A stretch of DNA of 10,282 nt from Pseudomonadota bacterium. GTDB lineage: Bacteria; Myxococcota_A; Polyangia; Polyangiales; Polyangiaceae. Both the position numbers and the translations under genes were made by a program. Positions 1-6,063 of this stretch are shown here, piece after piece (the first letter of the stretch is position 1; every line of letters starts with the position of its first letter). The notes below the pieces were generated by a model, which ran no database searches, was not told the DNA's origin, and saw only the letters and a program-made list of their open reading frames with translations. The stretch is from the NCBI GenBank assembly GCA_023411445.1, contig JAEYOT010000759.1, forward strand, positions 1 to 10,282. Reading direction: 5' to 3'.

Positions 1-2
1 TC

Positions 3-830
3 ATGCGGGATGGGCATTGGGTGCTGGAGCTCGGCGAGGTCACGCTCGAGGTCGATCCCGCGCTCGGCGCCCGCATCACCACGTTCAAGCTCGGCGGCGA
101 GAACTTGCTCACCGGCCCGGAAGTGCACGCCACCTACTGGGGCTCCACGCTCTGGACCAGCCCGGAAGCGCAATGGACCCATCCTCCGCCGGCCGCCATC
201 GATAGCGCGCCGTACACCGCAGAGGCCGGTCCTGCCTCCGTGACCATGACCGGCAGCACCGACCAGGCGCTGGGCGTGAGTGTCACCAAGATCTTCTCGG
301 CCGATCCGGCGCGGGGCTCGTTCGTGATGGAGTACCGCCTCACGAACCAGAAGCAGGAGCCGCTGCAGATGGCGGCCTGGGAAGTGACGCGCGTCTTTCC
401 ACGTGGCCTCACGTTTTTCCCGACGGGCAGTCAGCAGCGCCTGTCAGCAGGCGCGACGCTGCCGACCACGGACTCCGGTGGCATCACTTGGTACGCCTAC
501 GATACGGCCGCGGTCAGCGCGGACAGCAAGCTGTTCGCGGACGGCGCCGAGGGCTGGATCGCGCACGCGGCGGCAGGCCTGCTCTTCATCAAGAAGTTCC
601 CAGACGTGGCGCCCGCAGAGATCGCGCCGAACGAAGGCGACGTGGAGCTGTACACGAACCAGCAGCACAGCTACATCGAGATCGAGAACCAAGCGGCCTA
701 CCGGACGATCGCGCCCGGCATGAGCGCGTCTTGGAAGGTGGAGTGGTTCTTGCGACGGTTGCCGGCCGGCGTACAGGTCACGGCCGGCAGCGCCGCGCTC
801 GCGCAGCTCGTGCGCGAGACGATCCGGTGA
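3..830 (+). CDS. DUF4380-like / aldose-epimerase-fold protein, probably 5'-truncated
   Basis: The frame is open from the left edge to TGA at 828-830 and gives 275 residues from the first ATG. Near the start, V-D-P-A-L-G-A-R-I followed by a G-G-E-N-L-L-T-G-P segment resembles the first strands of galactose-mutarotase-like beta-sandwich proteins, in particular the DUF4380 group. W-G-S-T-L-W-T-S-P (about residues 46-54) and A-A-W-E-V-T-R-V-F-P-R-G (about 123-134) fit such secreted carbohydrate-binding-like proteins as I remember them. No signal peptide is visible after the ATG at position 3. Relatives usually have an export signal or lipobox, so the true start probably lies upstream of the window. 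No catalytic residues are assigned and no enzymatic reaction is claimed. The gene converges on the terpene synthase with no base between the stop codons. The coding call is strong and the family call moderate. Confidence 0.72.
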   Translation: MRDGHWVLELGEVTLEVDPALGARITTFKLGGENLLTGPEVHATYWGSTLWTSPEAQWTHPPPAAIDSAPYTAEAGPASVTMTGSTDQALGVSVTKIFSADPARGSFVMEYRLTNQKQEPLQMAAWEVTRVFPRGLTFFPTGSQQRLSAGATLPTTDSGGITWYAYDTAAVSADSKLFADGAEGWIAHAAAGLLFIKKFPDVAPAEIAPNEGDVELYTNQQHSYIEIENQAAYRTIAPGMSASWKVEWFLRRLPAGVQVTAGSAALAQLVRETIR

Positions 831-1835
831 TCACGCAGAGCGCGCGGGGGGCACGCTGAGCTCGCGGAAGGGTGAGGTGCTAGAGCGGAAGCGCTGGCTT
901 TGGAGCGAGAAGTCCACGTTGCCGCGCATCCACGTCTTCATGCCGTTCACGTAGGCCGCGCGCTGGCGCTCCAGCGCCGGCTCGCAGCGCGGCAGGCGCT
1001 GCTCCAGTCGCAGGAAGCTCTTGGCGTAGCCGTTGACGATGTCCGCCGCTCGCTGCGCGGCCGACTCGATCGAGCGGTTCTCCCGCACGCGGAGCACGTG
1101 CACCAAGTTGACGGTCGAGCCATTCTGCAGCGTCTCCTTCTCGAAAGAGAAGACGTCGTTGGCGAGCGCGACGTGACGAACGGCCGCGTGCACCATATCG
1201 CGGAGCTCGGGGGTCTCCAACAGCTCCGACGGTAGCCTCAAGTCCGCCGCCAGCTCCACGCAGTCGATCACGGGATAAACGCCGGAGTCCAGCGCGCGCA
1301 GCTCGATGTACTGGTCGAGCGGCAACGTCTCCCGTCGCAGCCAGTAGCCCAAGCCCAAGAGCGAGCCTTCGAACAGGTAGCGCTTCACGTTGTCCACGAA
1401 GCGCTCGAAGAAGCCGGGTGGCATCAGGGCGGCCAGCTCACGCCGGTAGGCGCGGGTGTAGCGCTCGAACGGCGTCGGCTTGACCTGCAGCGGCGCGCCG
1501 CTGAGCAGATCCACCCCGCGCTGCATGATGGAGCGGATGGCCTCCAAGTCATCGTGGCACTCAGGGTGGTCGTCGTACTGATCGTCGAGGAAATAGAGCC
1601 ACTGGTTGAAGCCACCCACCACGCCCAGACGCTCCAGCGAGGCGTACGGGTAGACGAACGCGTCCAGCTCGACGAAGGCGCGGAAGCGACGCGTGTCGTC
1701 GTCCTCGTCCGAGCCGTCGATCAGGCCGTACAGCATGGCGCGCTCCTCGCTGCTTTGCGCGTGGGCATATGCCTGAGCGTGCCTGGCGCTTTCCCACGGC
1801 AGCTCGAACGCTGACAGAAGTGAAAAATGGCCCAT
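831..1835 (-). CDS. Class I terpene synthase (cyclase), single domain
   Basis: The product is 334 residues, usual for a one-domain bacterial class I terpene synthase, which ionises a prenyl diphosphate with bound Mg2+ and cyclises the cation. Visible motifs, numbered from the chosen start: Asp-rich motif D84-D-Q-Y-D88 (preceded by Y-F-L), diphosphate-sensor Arg180 in R-A-L-D-S-G, and NSE triad N226/S230/E234 in N-D-V-F-S-F-E-K-E. Arg180 lies exactly 46 residues before N226, the known family spacing. The C-terminal Arg-Tyr pair appears as R315-F316. The start is the ATG at 1833-1835, because AGGGAGG lies 9 bases upstream; an in-frame ATG at 1949 would add 38 residues lacking family features. 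It is too short for two-domain geosmin synthase. No methyltransferase neighbour supports 2-methylisoborneol synthesis, so a C15 product is likely but unproven. Kup is transcribed divergently. Confidence 0.93.
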   Translation of the reverse strand: MGHFSLLSAFELPWESARHAQAYAHAQSSEERAMLYGLIDGSDEDDDTRRFRAFVELDAFVYPYASLERLGVVGGFNQWLYFLDDQYDDHPECHDDLEAIRSIMQRGVDLLSGAPLQVKPTPFERYTRAYRRELAALMPPGFFERFVDNVKRYLFEGSLLGLGYWLRRETLPLDQYIELRALDSGVYPVIDCVELAADLRLPSELLETPELRDMVHAAVRHVALANDVFSFEKETLQNGSTVNLVHVLRVRENRSIESAAQRAADIVNGYAKSFLRLEQRLPRCEPALERQRAAYVNGMKTWMRGNVDFSLQSQRFRSSTSPFRELSVPPARSA

Positions 1836-1844
1836 GCGCTGTCG

Positions 1845-1851
1845 CCTCCCT
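1845..1851 (-). promoter_or_regulatory. Ribosome binding site deciding the terpene synthase start
   Basis: Read on the minus strand this is AGGGAGG, followed by 9 bases and then the ATG at 1835-1833. It is a strong purine-rich Shine-Dalgarno match at good spacing. It supports the shorter 334-residue protein over the start at 1949. Confidence 0.75.
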
Positions 1852-1983
1852 CTGGGTTGTTGCGCGCTGTCGTCCCTGACGGCGCGTTCGCCGGTGCAAC
1901 GAGGCCCGGCAATGCCGTATTCCTGCGCGCTCGTGCGCATCGTCACCACCCACGATAGTGAAGATCGGACGCTCGTTGGGGAG

Positions 1984-1998
1984 GGTACGGATCGTACC
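1984..1998. promoter_or_regulatory. Perfect inverted repeat, candidate operator
   Basis: GGTACG-GAT-CGTACC is a perfect 6-bp inverted repeat around a 3-base centre. It sits about 150 bases upstream of the terpene synthase start and about 205 bases upstream of kup. The size and symmetry suit a dimeric repressor site, but no regulator gene lies nearby in the window. Protein binding is inference. Confidence 0.4.
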
Positions 1999-2003
1999 GT
2001 CAG

Positions 2004-2017
2004 ATGCGTCAGCGCAT
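2004..2017. promoter_or_regulatory. Second perfect inverted repeat, candidate operator
   Basis: ATGCG-TCAG-CGCAT is a perfect 5-bp inverted repeat with a 4-base centre. Its centre lies about 20 bases from the centre of the preceding inverted repeat, roughly two helical turns, so the two could be bound on one DNA face. The arms differ from those of the first repeat, so they are not copies of one site. A 5-bp arm can arise by chance in GC-rich DNA. Confidence 0.28.
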
Positions 2018-2089
2018 GAATCGAGCCTCAGCGCGACGTTATCTGACGATGAATGAGCTTTATTCTGCCTGACTCAAATTAGCGTTCGC

Positions 2090-2132
2090 CAGCACCGTCA
2101 TGAGGCGGTTTGCCTCACCCTGACGGGTGCTG
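2090..2132 (+). ncRNA. Long interrupted hairpin upstream of kup, candidate leader RNA element
   Basis: Three stacked helices can form. C2090-C2096 pairs with G2126-G2132 (7 bp), GTCA 2097-2100 pairs with TGAC 2121-2124 (4 bp), and TGAGGC 2101-2106 pairs with GCCTCA 2112-2117 (6 bp). The loop is GGTTT. The only interruptions are a single bulged G at 2125 and a CCC bulge at 2118-2120, giving 17 pairs in 43 bases. It ends about 70 bases before the kup ATG, so if transcription starts upstream it lies in the 5' leader. It matches no riboswitch consensus I can recall. Alternatives are a DNA palindromic repeat element or a terminator-like structure for read-through from the left. Type and strand are provisional. 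Confidence 0.42.
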
Positions 2133-2142
2133 CTGAGCCAGA

Positions 2143-2162
2143 ACCCGGCGTTTTCCGGGGGT
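2143..2162 (+). other. Short hairpin followed by GGTTTT in the kup leader
   Basis: ACCCGG at 2143-2148 can pair with the CCGGGGGT segment at 2155-2162, with at least five G-C pairs (CCCGG/CCGGG) around a CGTTTT loop. GGTTTT follows at 2163-2168. The hairpin plus short T-run resembles a weak attenuator or terminator and sits about 40 bases before the kup start. The T-run is short, so efficient termination is doubtful. Confidence 0.3.
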
Positions 2163-2190
2163 GGTTTTCAAGTCTCGCGCCGCTGGGATA

Positions 2191-2195
2191 GAGGG
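2191..2195 (+). promoter_or_regulatory. kup ribosome binding site
   Basis: GAGGG lies 8 bases before the ATG at 2204 and is the best purine-rich match near the start. It supports translation of kup from this ATG rather than from an internal codon closer to the first membrane segment. Confidence 0.6.
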
Positions 2196-2203
2196 ACGGG
2201 ACC

Positions 2204-4144
2204 ATGAGCGCAAGCTCAGCGCCTCCGAGCGATTCGCAAGCCTCAACGCCACCAGCGGAGGCGCCGTCTGCCACCAGTCACGAGCTACTGCACGGCAAGC
2301 AGTCGCTCGCCACCGTCGCGCTGGCGTCGCTCGGCGTCGTCTTCGGCGACATCGGCACCAGCCCGCTGTACGCGCTCCGTGAGTGCCTGCGCCACGCGCA
2401 CGTGGCGCCCAGCGCGTTGAACGTGTTCGGCATCGTCTCGCTCGTGTTCTGGGCGTTGATGATCGTGATCTCGCTCAAGTACGTGGCGTACGTGCTGCGC
2501 GCCGACAACGCCGGCGAGGGCGGCATCCTGGCGCTCACGGCGCTAGCGACGAGCAGCGGGCTCAAGCCGCTGGCCAACCGCGTGGCGCTCACCTTGGGCT
2601 TGTTCGGCGCCGCGCTGCTCTTCGGCGACGGCATCATCACCCCGGCCATCTCCGTGATGAGCGCCGTGGAGGGCTTGGTCTTGGCTACGCCAGCGTTCAA
2701 GCCGTGGATCTTGCCGCTGGCGACCGTGATCATCATCGGCATCTTCTCCGCGCAGCGGCGCGGCACCGCCAGCGTGGGCGCCGTGTTCGGCCCCGTGATG
2801 CTGGTCTGGTTCGCCACGCTGGGCGTGCTCGGCGTGTACAACCTGGCTCAGGAGCCGCACATCCTGGGCGCGGTGAGCCCGCTGCACGCCATCACGTTCT
2901 TTCGCGAGAACGGCAAGCTCGGCTTCTTCGTGCTCGCGTCCGTGTTCCTGGTCGTGACGGGCGGCGAGGCCATCTACGCGGACATGGGTCACTTCGGCAA
3001 GCGACCGATCCGCGTGGCCTGGTTCACGATGGCGATGCCGGGCCTGCTGCTCAACTACTTTGGCCAGGGGGCGCTGCTCTTGCGCAACCCGGGCGCCATC
3101 GCCAACCCGTTCTACAACATGGCGCCGGCCTGGGCGCTCTACCCGCTGATCGCGTTATCCACGCTCGCGACCATCATCGCGTCGCAGGCGCTGATCTCGG
3201 GCGCGTTCTCGGTCACGCGCCAGGCGTTGATGCTCGGCTTTTTGCCGCGCGTCCGCACGCTGCACACCTCGGCGCATCACATCGGCCAGATCTACGTGCC
3301 GATCGTCAACTGGGTGCTGATGCTCGCGGCGGTGGCGGCGGTTTGGGGCTTCGGTAGCTCCAGCGGCCTGGCGGCTGCGTACGGCGTCGCGGTCACGCTG
3401 GACATGACCATCACCACCTTGCTCGCCTACGTGGTGGCGCGCATGAAGTGGGGCTGGGGCAAGGTCGCGGCGCTCGGCGTGACCATCCCGCTGCTGTCGC
3501 TGGAGCTGATCTTCCTTGGCTCCAACATGACGAAGGTACCGCACGGCGGCTGGTTCCCCCTGGCGGTGGGCGTCGTCATGTTCACGGTGTTTACCACCTG
3601 GCGCCGCGGCCGCTCGCTCTTGTTCGACAAGATCAAGGAGCGCACCGTGCCGCTGGAGGACTTCTTCGAGTTTATGGTGGTGGAGCGCCCGGCGCGCGTG
3701 CGCGGCACGGCCGTGTACCTCACCGGCAACGACACCGGCACGCCCCCCGCGCTACTGCAAGGCTTCTTGCACATGCGCGCGGTGCACGACCGCGTCCTGC
3801 TCTTGACCATCGTCACGGAGAAGATCGCGCGCGTGCCGAGCAGCCAGCGCGTGCGCATCCAGCAGCTCTCCAATGGCTTCTGGCGGGCGGTGGCGCGCTA
3901 CGGCTTCATGGAGACGCCCAACGTGCCGGAGCTCTTGAAGGACGCCAAGTTCAGCGGCTACTCGCTCGAGTTTACGACCTTCTTCCTTGGTCGTGAGACG
4001 GTGCTCCCGACCAAGAGCCGCAGCATGGCTCTGTGGCGCGAGCAGCTGTTCGCGTTTTTGACGCGGAACGCGCAGCCCGCCACCGCCTTCTTCGGCATCC
4101 CGCCGAGCCGCGTGATGGAGATCGGCTCGCAGATCGAGATCTGA
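2204..4144 (+). CDS. kup: Low-affinity potassium transporter Kup (KUP/HAK/KT family)
   Basis: The product is 646 residues (E. coli Kup is about 622) and should be an inner-membrane K+ uptake protein, in the family generally a K+/H+ symporter. Hallmarks in order are G-D-I-G-T-S-P-L-Y-A-L at 48-58, D-N-A-G-E-G-G-I at 101-108, F-G-D-G-I-I-T-P-A-I-S from 140, T-G-G-E-A-I-Y-A-D-M-G-H-F-G at 252-265, and N-M-T-K-V-P-H-G-G-W-F-P near the end of the membrane part. D49 and E255 align with functionally important acids of E. coli Kup. The third such position appears to be D142 where I recall Glu in E. coli, a conservative change. About 12 hydrophobic segments precede a C-terminal cytoplasmic domain from roughly residue 470. 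A Ser/Pro/Ala-rich N-terminal extension of about 25 residues precedes the family core. It is transcribed alone, divergent from the terpene synthase. Confidence 0.97.
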   Translation: MSASSAPPSDSQASTPPAEAPSATSHELLHGKQSLATVALASLGVVFGDIGTSPLYALRECLRHAHVAPSALNVFGIVSLVFWALMIVISLKYVAYVLRADNAGEGGILALTALATSSGLKPLANRVALTLGLFGAALLFGDGIITPAISVMSAVEGLVLATPAFKPWILPLATVIIIGIFSAQRRGTASVGAVFGPVMLVWFATLGVLGVYNLAQEPHILGAVSPLHAITFFRENGKLGFFVLASVFLVVTGGEAIYADMGHFGKRPIRVAWFTMAMPGLLLNYFGQGALLLRNPGAIANPFYNMAPAWALYPLIALSTLATIIASQALISGAFSVTRQALMLGFLPRVRTLHTSAHHIGQIYVPIVNWVLMLAAVAAVWGFGSSSGLAAAYGVAVTLDMTITTLLAYVVARMKWGWGKVAALGVTIPLLSLELIFLGSNMTKVPHGGWFPLAVGVVMFTVFTTWRRGRSLLFDKIKERTVPLEDFFEFMVVERPARVRGTAVYLTGNDTGTPPALLQGFLHMRAVHDRVLLLTIVTEKIARVPSSQRVRIQQLSNGFWRAVARYGFMETPNVPELLKDAKFSGYSLEFTTFFLGRETVLPTKSRSMALWREQLFAFLTRNAQPATAFFGIPPSRVMEIGSQIEI

Positions 4145-4182
4145 GCGCTCTGCCTCCACCGGTTTGGCCGAGGAAGGCGCTC
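4143..4182 (+). terminator. Hairpin overlapping the kup stop, possible terminator
   Basis: GAGCGC (4143-4148, starting within the TGA stop) pairs with GCGCTC (4177-4182). Inside it CCTC (4153-4156) can pair with GAGG (4170-4173). The sequence after it is TTGTGG, not a T-run. The position directly after kup suits transcription termination or 3'-end protection, but the lack of a U-tract makes this a weak call. Confidence 0.3.
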
Positions 4183-4274
4183 TTGTGGTCCTGCGCGCGA
4201 ACGCTAGACGCTGCGCGCGGGGTGTCCGAGCAGCTCCGCCACGTGCGAGGTCAGAGCTGACATCCCTTGCTCGG

Positions 4275-4292
4275 GGACAGCAACAGCTGTCC
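4275..4292. repeat. Perfect 7-bp stem-loop
   Basis: GGACAGC-AACA-GCTGTCC is a perfect 7-bp inverted repeat with a 4-base loop, about 130 bases after the kup stop. It could end the kup transcript, but no T-run follows. It could equally be an operator for the downstream gene. Confidence 0.4.
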
Positions 4293-4303
4293 GCGGGTCG
4301 CTT

Positions 4304-4320
4304 CGACACATCGTGTGTTG
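4304..4320. repeat. Inverted repeat CGACACA / TGTGTTG
   Basis: CGACACA-TCG-TGTGTTG forms seven pairs if one G-T wobble is allowed; the inner five (ACACA/TGTGT) are perfect. It lies 12 bases after the previous stem-loop, upstream of the glycosyltransferase. A regulatory role is possible but not shown. Confidence 0.25.
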
Positions 4321-4358
4321 GATTGGCACAATTGGGCACACCCAACTCGACGAATGTC

Positions 4359-4401
4359 GGTACTGAAGTGGTACGGAAGATGCTAAAGGACGGCGGTACT
4401 G
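4359..4401. promoter_or_regulatory. Three GGTAC-type repeats upstream of the glycosyltransferase
   Basis: GGTACTGAAG starts at 4359, GGTACGGAAG at 4370 (11 bases later) and GGTACTGCTTC at 4395. The first two are direct repeats with one mismatch in ten and a spacing of about one helical turn. The second contains the 8-mer GGTACGGA that also begins the inverted repeat at 1984. They lie 55-97 bases before the ATG, suitable for promoter control, but with no independent support. Confidence 0.3.
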
Positions 4402-4455
4402 CTTCAATCAGTTTGGCCTTCGTCTGACGCGCAAGGCCATTGCCAAGATAATGAG

Positions 4456-6057
4456 ATGACTCGAGCAGTGGGTGTGGAGGGAAGCTGGATTGGGGGAGCT
4501 CGTGCGGCGTTGACGCGCGCCATGCCCGATCAGCTCCATACGATCGCTCTCGGGGCGATGGTTTGGCTGGGCATCGTGCTGCGCTCGCGCGGGATTTGGT
4601 TCGGCAAGATCATCCCGCTGTGGCAGGACGAGGCCACTTGGGCGCTCAATCTGATCCAAAAGGACGTGGGCGAGTACGCCATCCGCGCGCCCGGGTTCAT
4701 GTTGCTCAGCAAGCTGCTCGTGAACGTGTTCGGCGCCTACGAGGCGACGCTGCGCTTCGCGCCCTGGCTCGCTGGCGTGATGGTCCTGGTGCTGGCGCCG
4801 CTGATGGCGCGGGACCTGCTGCGCTCACCCGCCGCGCGCCTGCTGTTCGTCGCCGTGCTGGCACTCCACCCGGCGGCGATCGACCTGGCCAAGGAGTTCA
4901 AGCCCTACTCCATCGCGCTGCTCTGCCACCTGGTGTTGCTTTGGTCCACCGTGCGCTACGTGCGCGATGGTCGACGGCAGGACCTGCTGGTCGCAGTGAT
5001 CGGCGCCTTCGTGGGTATCCTGTTCAGTCACGATGCCGTGCTGGCGTATCCGGGCACGTTCGGGCTCCTGGCGTGGATGGCCTACCGAAGCCGGCGCTGG
5101 CCGCACCTGGGGTACCTGGCCGCAGGCGCCGTGGCCAGCGTGGTCGTGCTGTTGGTGATGTTCTTCCAGGTCGCACCCGAGCCAGGCGACTGGGGGCGTG
5201 GCGCCAGTTATTGGGGCAACAAGTACAATGTGTTCTTCGTCCAGGGGGCGGGCCAAGGGCAGACGCGGCTCGGCTGGCTCGCTGAGCGGCTCTACGAGAT
5301 GAGCGCGCTGGCGGGCCTGCGGCGCGAGCTGTGGACGGGCGACGGCATGCCGCTCGCTGCCTTGCAACGGGGTGACAGCGCCTTGTGGGCCATGCTGACG
5401 CTGGGCGGAATCGTCACGCTGCTGCGGCAGCGCCGCTGGGACCTGGCGGTGCTGATCGGAGCGTTGCTGGTCACCATGCTCGGCTTCAACCGCTTCGGGG
5501 CGTGGCCTCTCGGAGCCTTCCGCACGAACTTGTTCGTGCTGCTCTACGTGGCGCTACTGGCGGCCGTGGTCTTCGATTCGGTGCGCTGGGCTTCGCCGGC
5601 AGCACTGATGCCTGCGTTCATGCTCGTGCTCTTGCCCTACCTCACGCTGGGCCGATTCAGCCACTCCCGCAAGCAGACCTTCACGGCTCACACCGCGCTC
5701 ACGGAAGCTGTCGACGAGGTGCTTCGTTGGCAGGGGAAGGCCCCGCGCAGCGCGCTGGCGCTGGACGGCAAGGCCTGCGATCCCTGGCGGTACTACACGG
5801 TTCACCACCCGAACAAGGAGCGCGCCGAAACCTTCAAGACGCACTTCAACGCGCGCTGCGTCAGGTCGACCAAGGGCATGATCCAGCATCTCCGCTCCGG
5901 CTTGAAGGCACCACGCTCACGAGCGTTTGCGCTGCTGGCTGGCGAGAAGGGAATGGCGCAGCTCGCGGAGCTGCCGGCAGACCTGCACGTGGTGGAGCAG
6001 AAGATGTTCGGCGCTGGCGACGCATTCATCGCTCGCGTGGAGAAGCGACGGCACTAA
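4456..6057 (+). CDS. GT-C-type membrane glycosyltransferase (PMT/GT39-like)
   Basis: The product is 533 residues, mostly hydrophobic, with about 8-11 predicted membrane spans. L-W-Q-D58-E59-A-T-W-A follows the first span, the place where GT-C enzymes carry a catalytic acidic pair in the first periplasmic loop. A segment ending in F-G-A-Y-E-A-T-L-R-F-A-P-W-L-A-G (about 92-107) resembles the family pattern F-G-x-x-E-x-x-L-R-x-P. K-E-F-K-P-Y at 146-151 is another recurrent loop motif. Such enzymes move sugars from polyprenyl-phosphate carriers onto lipids, glycans or proteins at the outer face of the inner membrane; donor and acceptor here are unknown. The last 120 or so residues (after about 410) form a soluble domain with two Cys. 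The start is uncertain: the ATG at 4456 has a poor ribosome binding site, and a TTG at 4510 and an ATG at 4522 are alternatives. Its stop lies 6 bases from the convergent lipoprotein stop. Confidence 0.82.
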   Translation: MTRAVGVEGSWIGGARAALTRAMPDQLHTIALGAMVWLGIVLRSRGIWFGKIIPLWQDEATWALNLIQKDVGEYAIRAPGFMLLSKLLVNVFGAYEATLRFAPWLAGVMVLVLAPLMARDLLRSPAARLLFVAVLALHPAAIDLAKEFKPYSIALLCHLVLLWSTVRYVRDGRRQDLLVAVIGAFVGILFSHDAVLAYPGTFGLLAWMAYRSRRWPHLGYLAAGAVASVVVLLVMFFQVAPEPGDWGRGASYWGNKYNVFFVQGAGQGQTRLGWLAERLYEMSALAGLRRELWTGDGMPLAALQRGDSALWAMLTLGGIVTLLRQRRWDLAVLIGALLVTMLGFNRFGAWPLGAFRTNLFVLLYVALLAAVVFDSVRWASPAALMPAFMLVLLPYLTLGRFSHSRKQTFTAHTALTEAVDEVLRWQGKAPRSALALDGKACDPWRYYTVHHPNKERAETFKTHFNARCVRSTKGMIQHLRSGLKAPRSRAFALLAGEKGMAQLAELPADLHVVEQKMFGAGDAFIARVEKRRH

Positions 6058-6063
6058 TCGCCG

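Larger units (their letters stand above)
1836..2203. other. Divergent control region between terpene synthase and kup
   Basis: This stretch of 368 bases lies between two divergent starts and must hold both promoters. Its right half (about 2040-2090) is visibly less GC-rich than the flanking genes. I cannot identify convincing -35/-10 pairs; a TATTCT at 2061-2066 lacks a good upstream partner. It contains two adjacent inverted repeats (1984-1998 and 2004-2017) and two hairpins closer to kup (2090-2132 and 2143-2162), listed separately. Small open frames inside it lack ribosome binding sites and are not called. Confidence 0.7.
4145..4455. other. Intergenic region between kup and the glycosyltransferase
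   Basis: About 310 bases without a supported gene. Open frames of 87 (+) and 67 (-) residues exist but have no Shine-Dalgarno site and no recognisable protein character. From about 4300 onward the DNA is less GC-rich than the surrounding genes, as expected for a promoter of the downstream gene. It contains the stem-loops at 4275-4292 and 4304-4320 and the GGTAC repeats at 4359-4401. A near-duplicate ATTGGCACA / ATTGGGCACA lies at 4322-4340. No clear -35/-10 pair is seen. Confidence 0.6.

Noticed and set aside
831..1835. Geosmin or 2-methylisoborneol synthase
   Set aside because: Geosmin synthase has two terpene-synthase domains (about 700 residues or more). 2-Methylisoborneol loci carry a GPP methyltransferase next to the cyclase, and none is present here.
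1836..1949. 38-residue N-terminal extension of the terpene synthase from the ATG at 1949
   Set aside because: The extension carries no family motif, and the ATG at 1835 has a strong AGGGAGG site 9 bases upstream giving a standard-length enzyme.
2090..2200. Cyclic-di-AMP (ydaO-type) or cyclic-di-GMP (GEMM) riboswitch before kup
   Set aside because: I looked for the conserved single-stranded and junction sequences of both classes and did not see them; only generic hairpins are present.
2383..3357. 324-residue open frame inside kup in another frame
   Set aside because: The composition is Arg/Ala/Gly-rich without motifs and lies wholly within the unmistakable kup frame.
4323..4339. Possible sigma-54 promoter TTGGCACAATTGGGCA before the glycosyltransferase
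   Set aside because: The GG and GC elements are 9 bases apart instead of 10, and the TTGC box is not matched.
4164..4427. 87-residue plus-strand open frame in the kup-glycosyltransferase gap
   Set aside because: It begins with TTG, has no Shine-Dalgarno site, shows no domain or membrane character, and overlaps repeat-rich DNA. It looks like a chance frame in GC-rich sequence.
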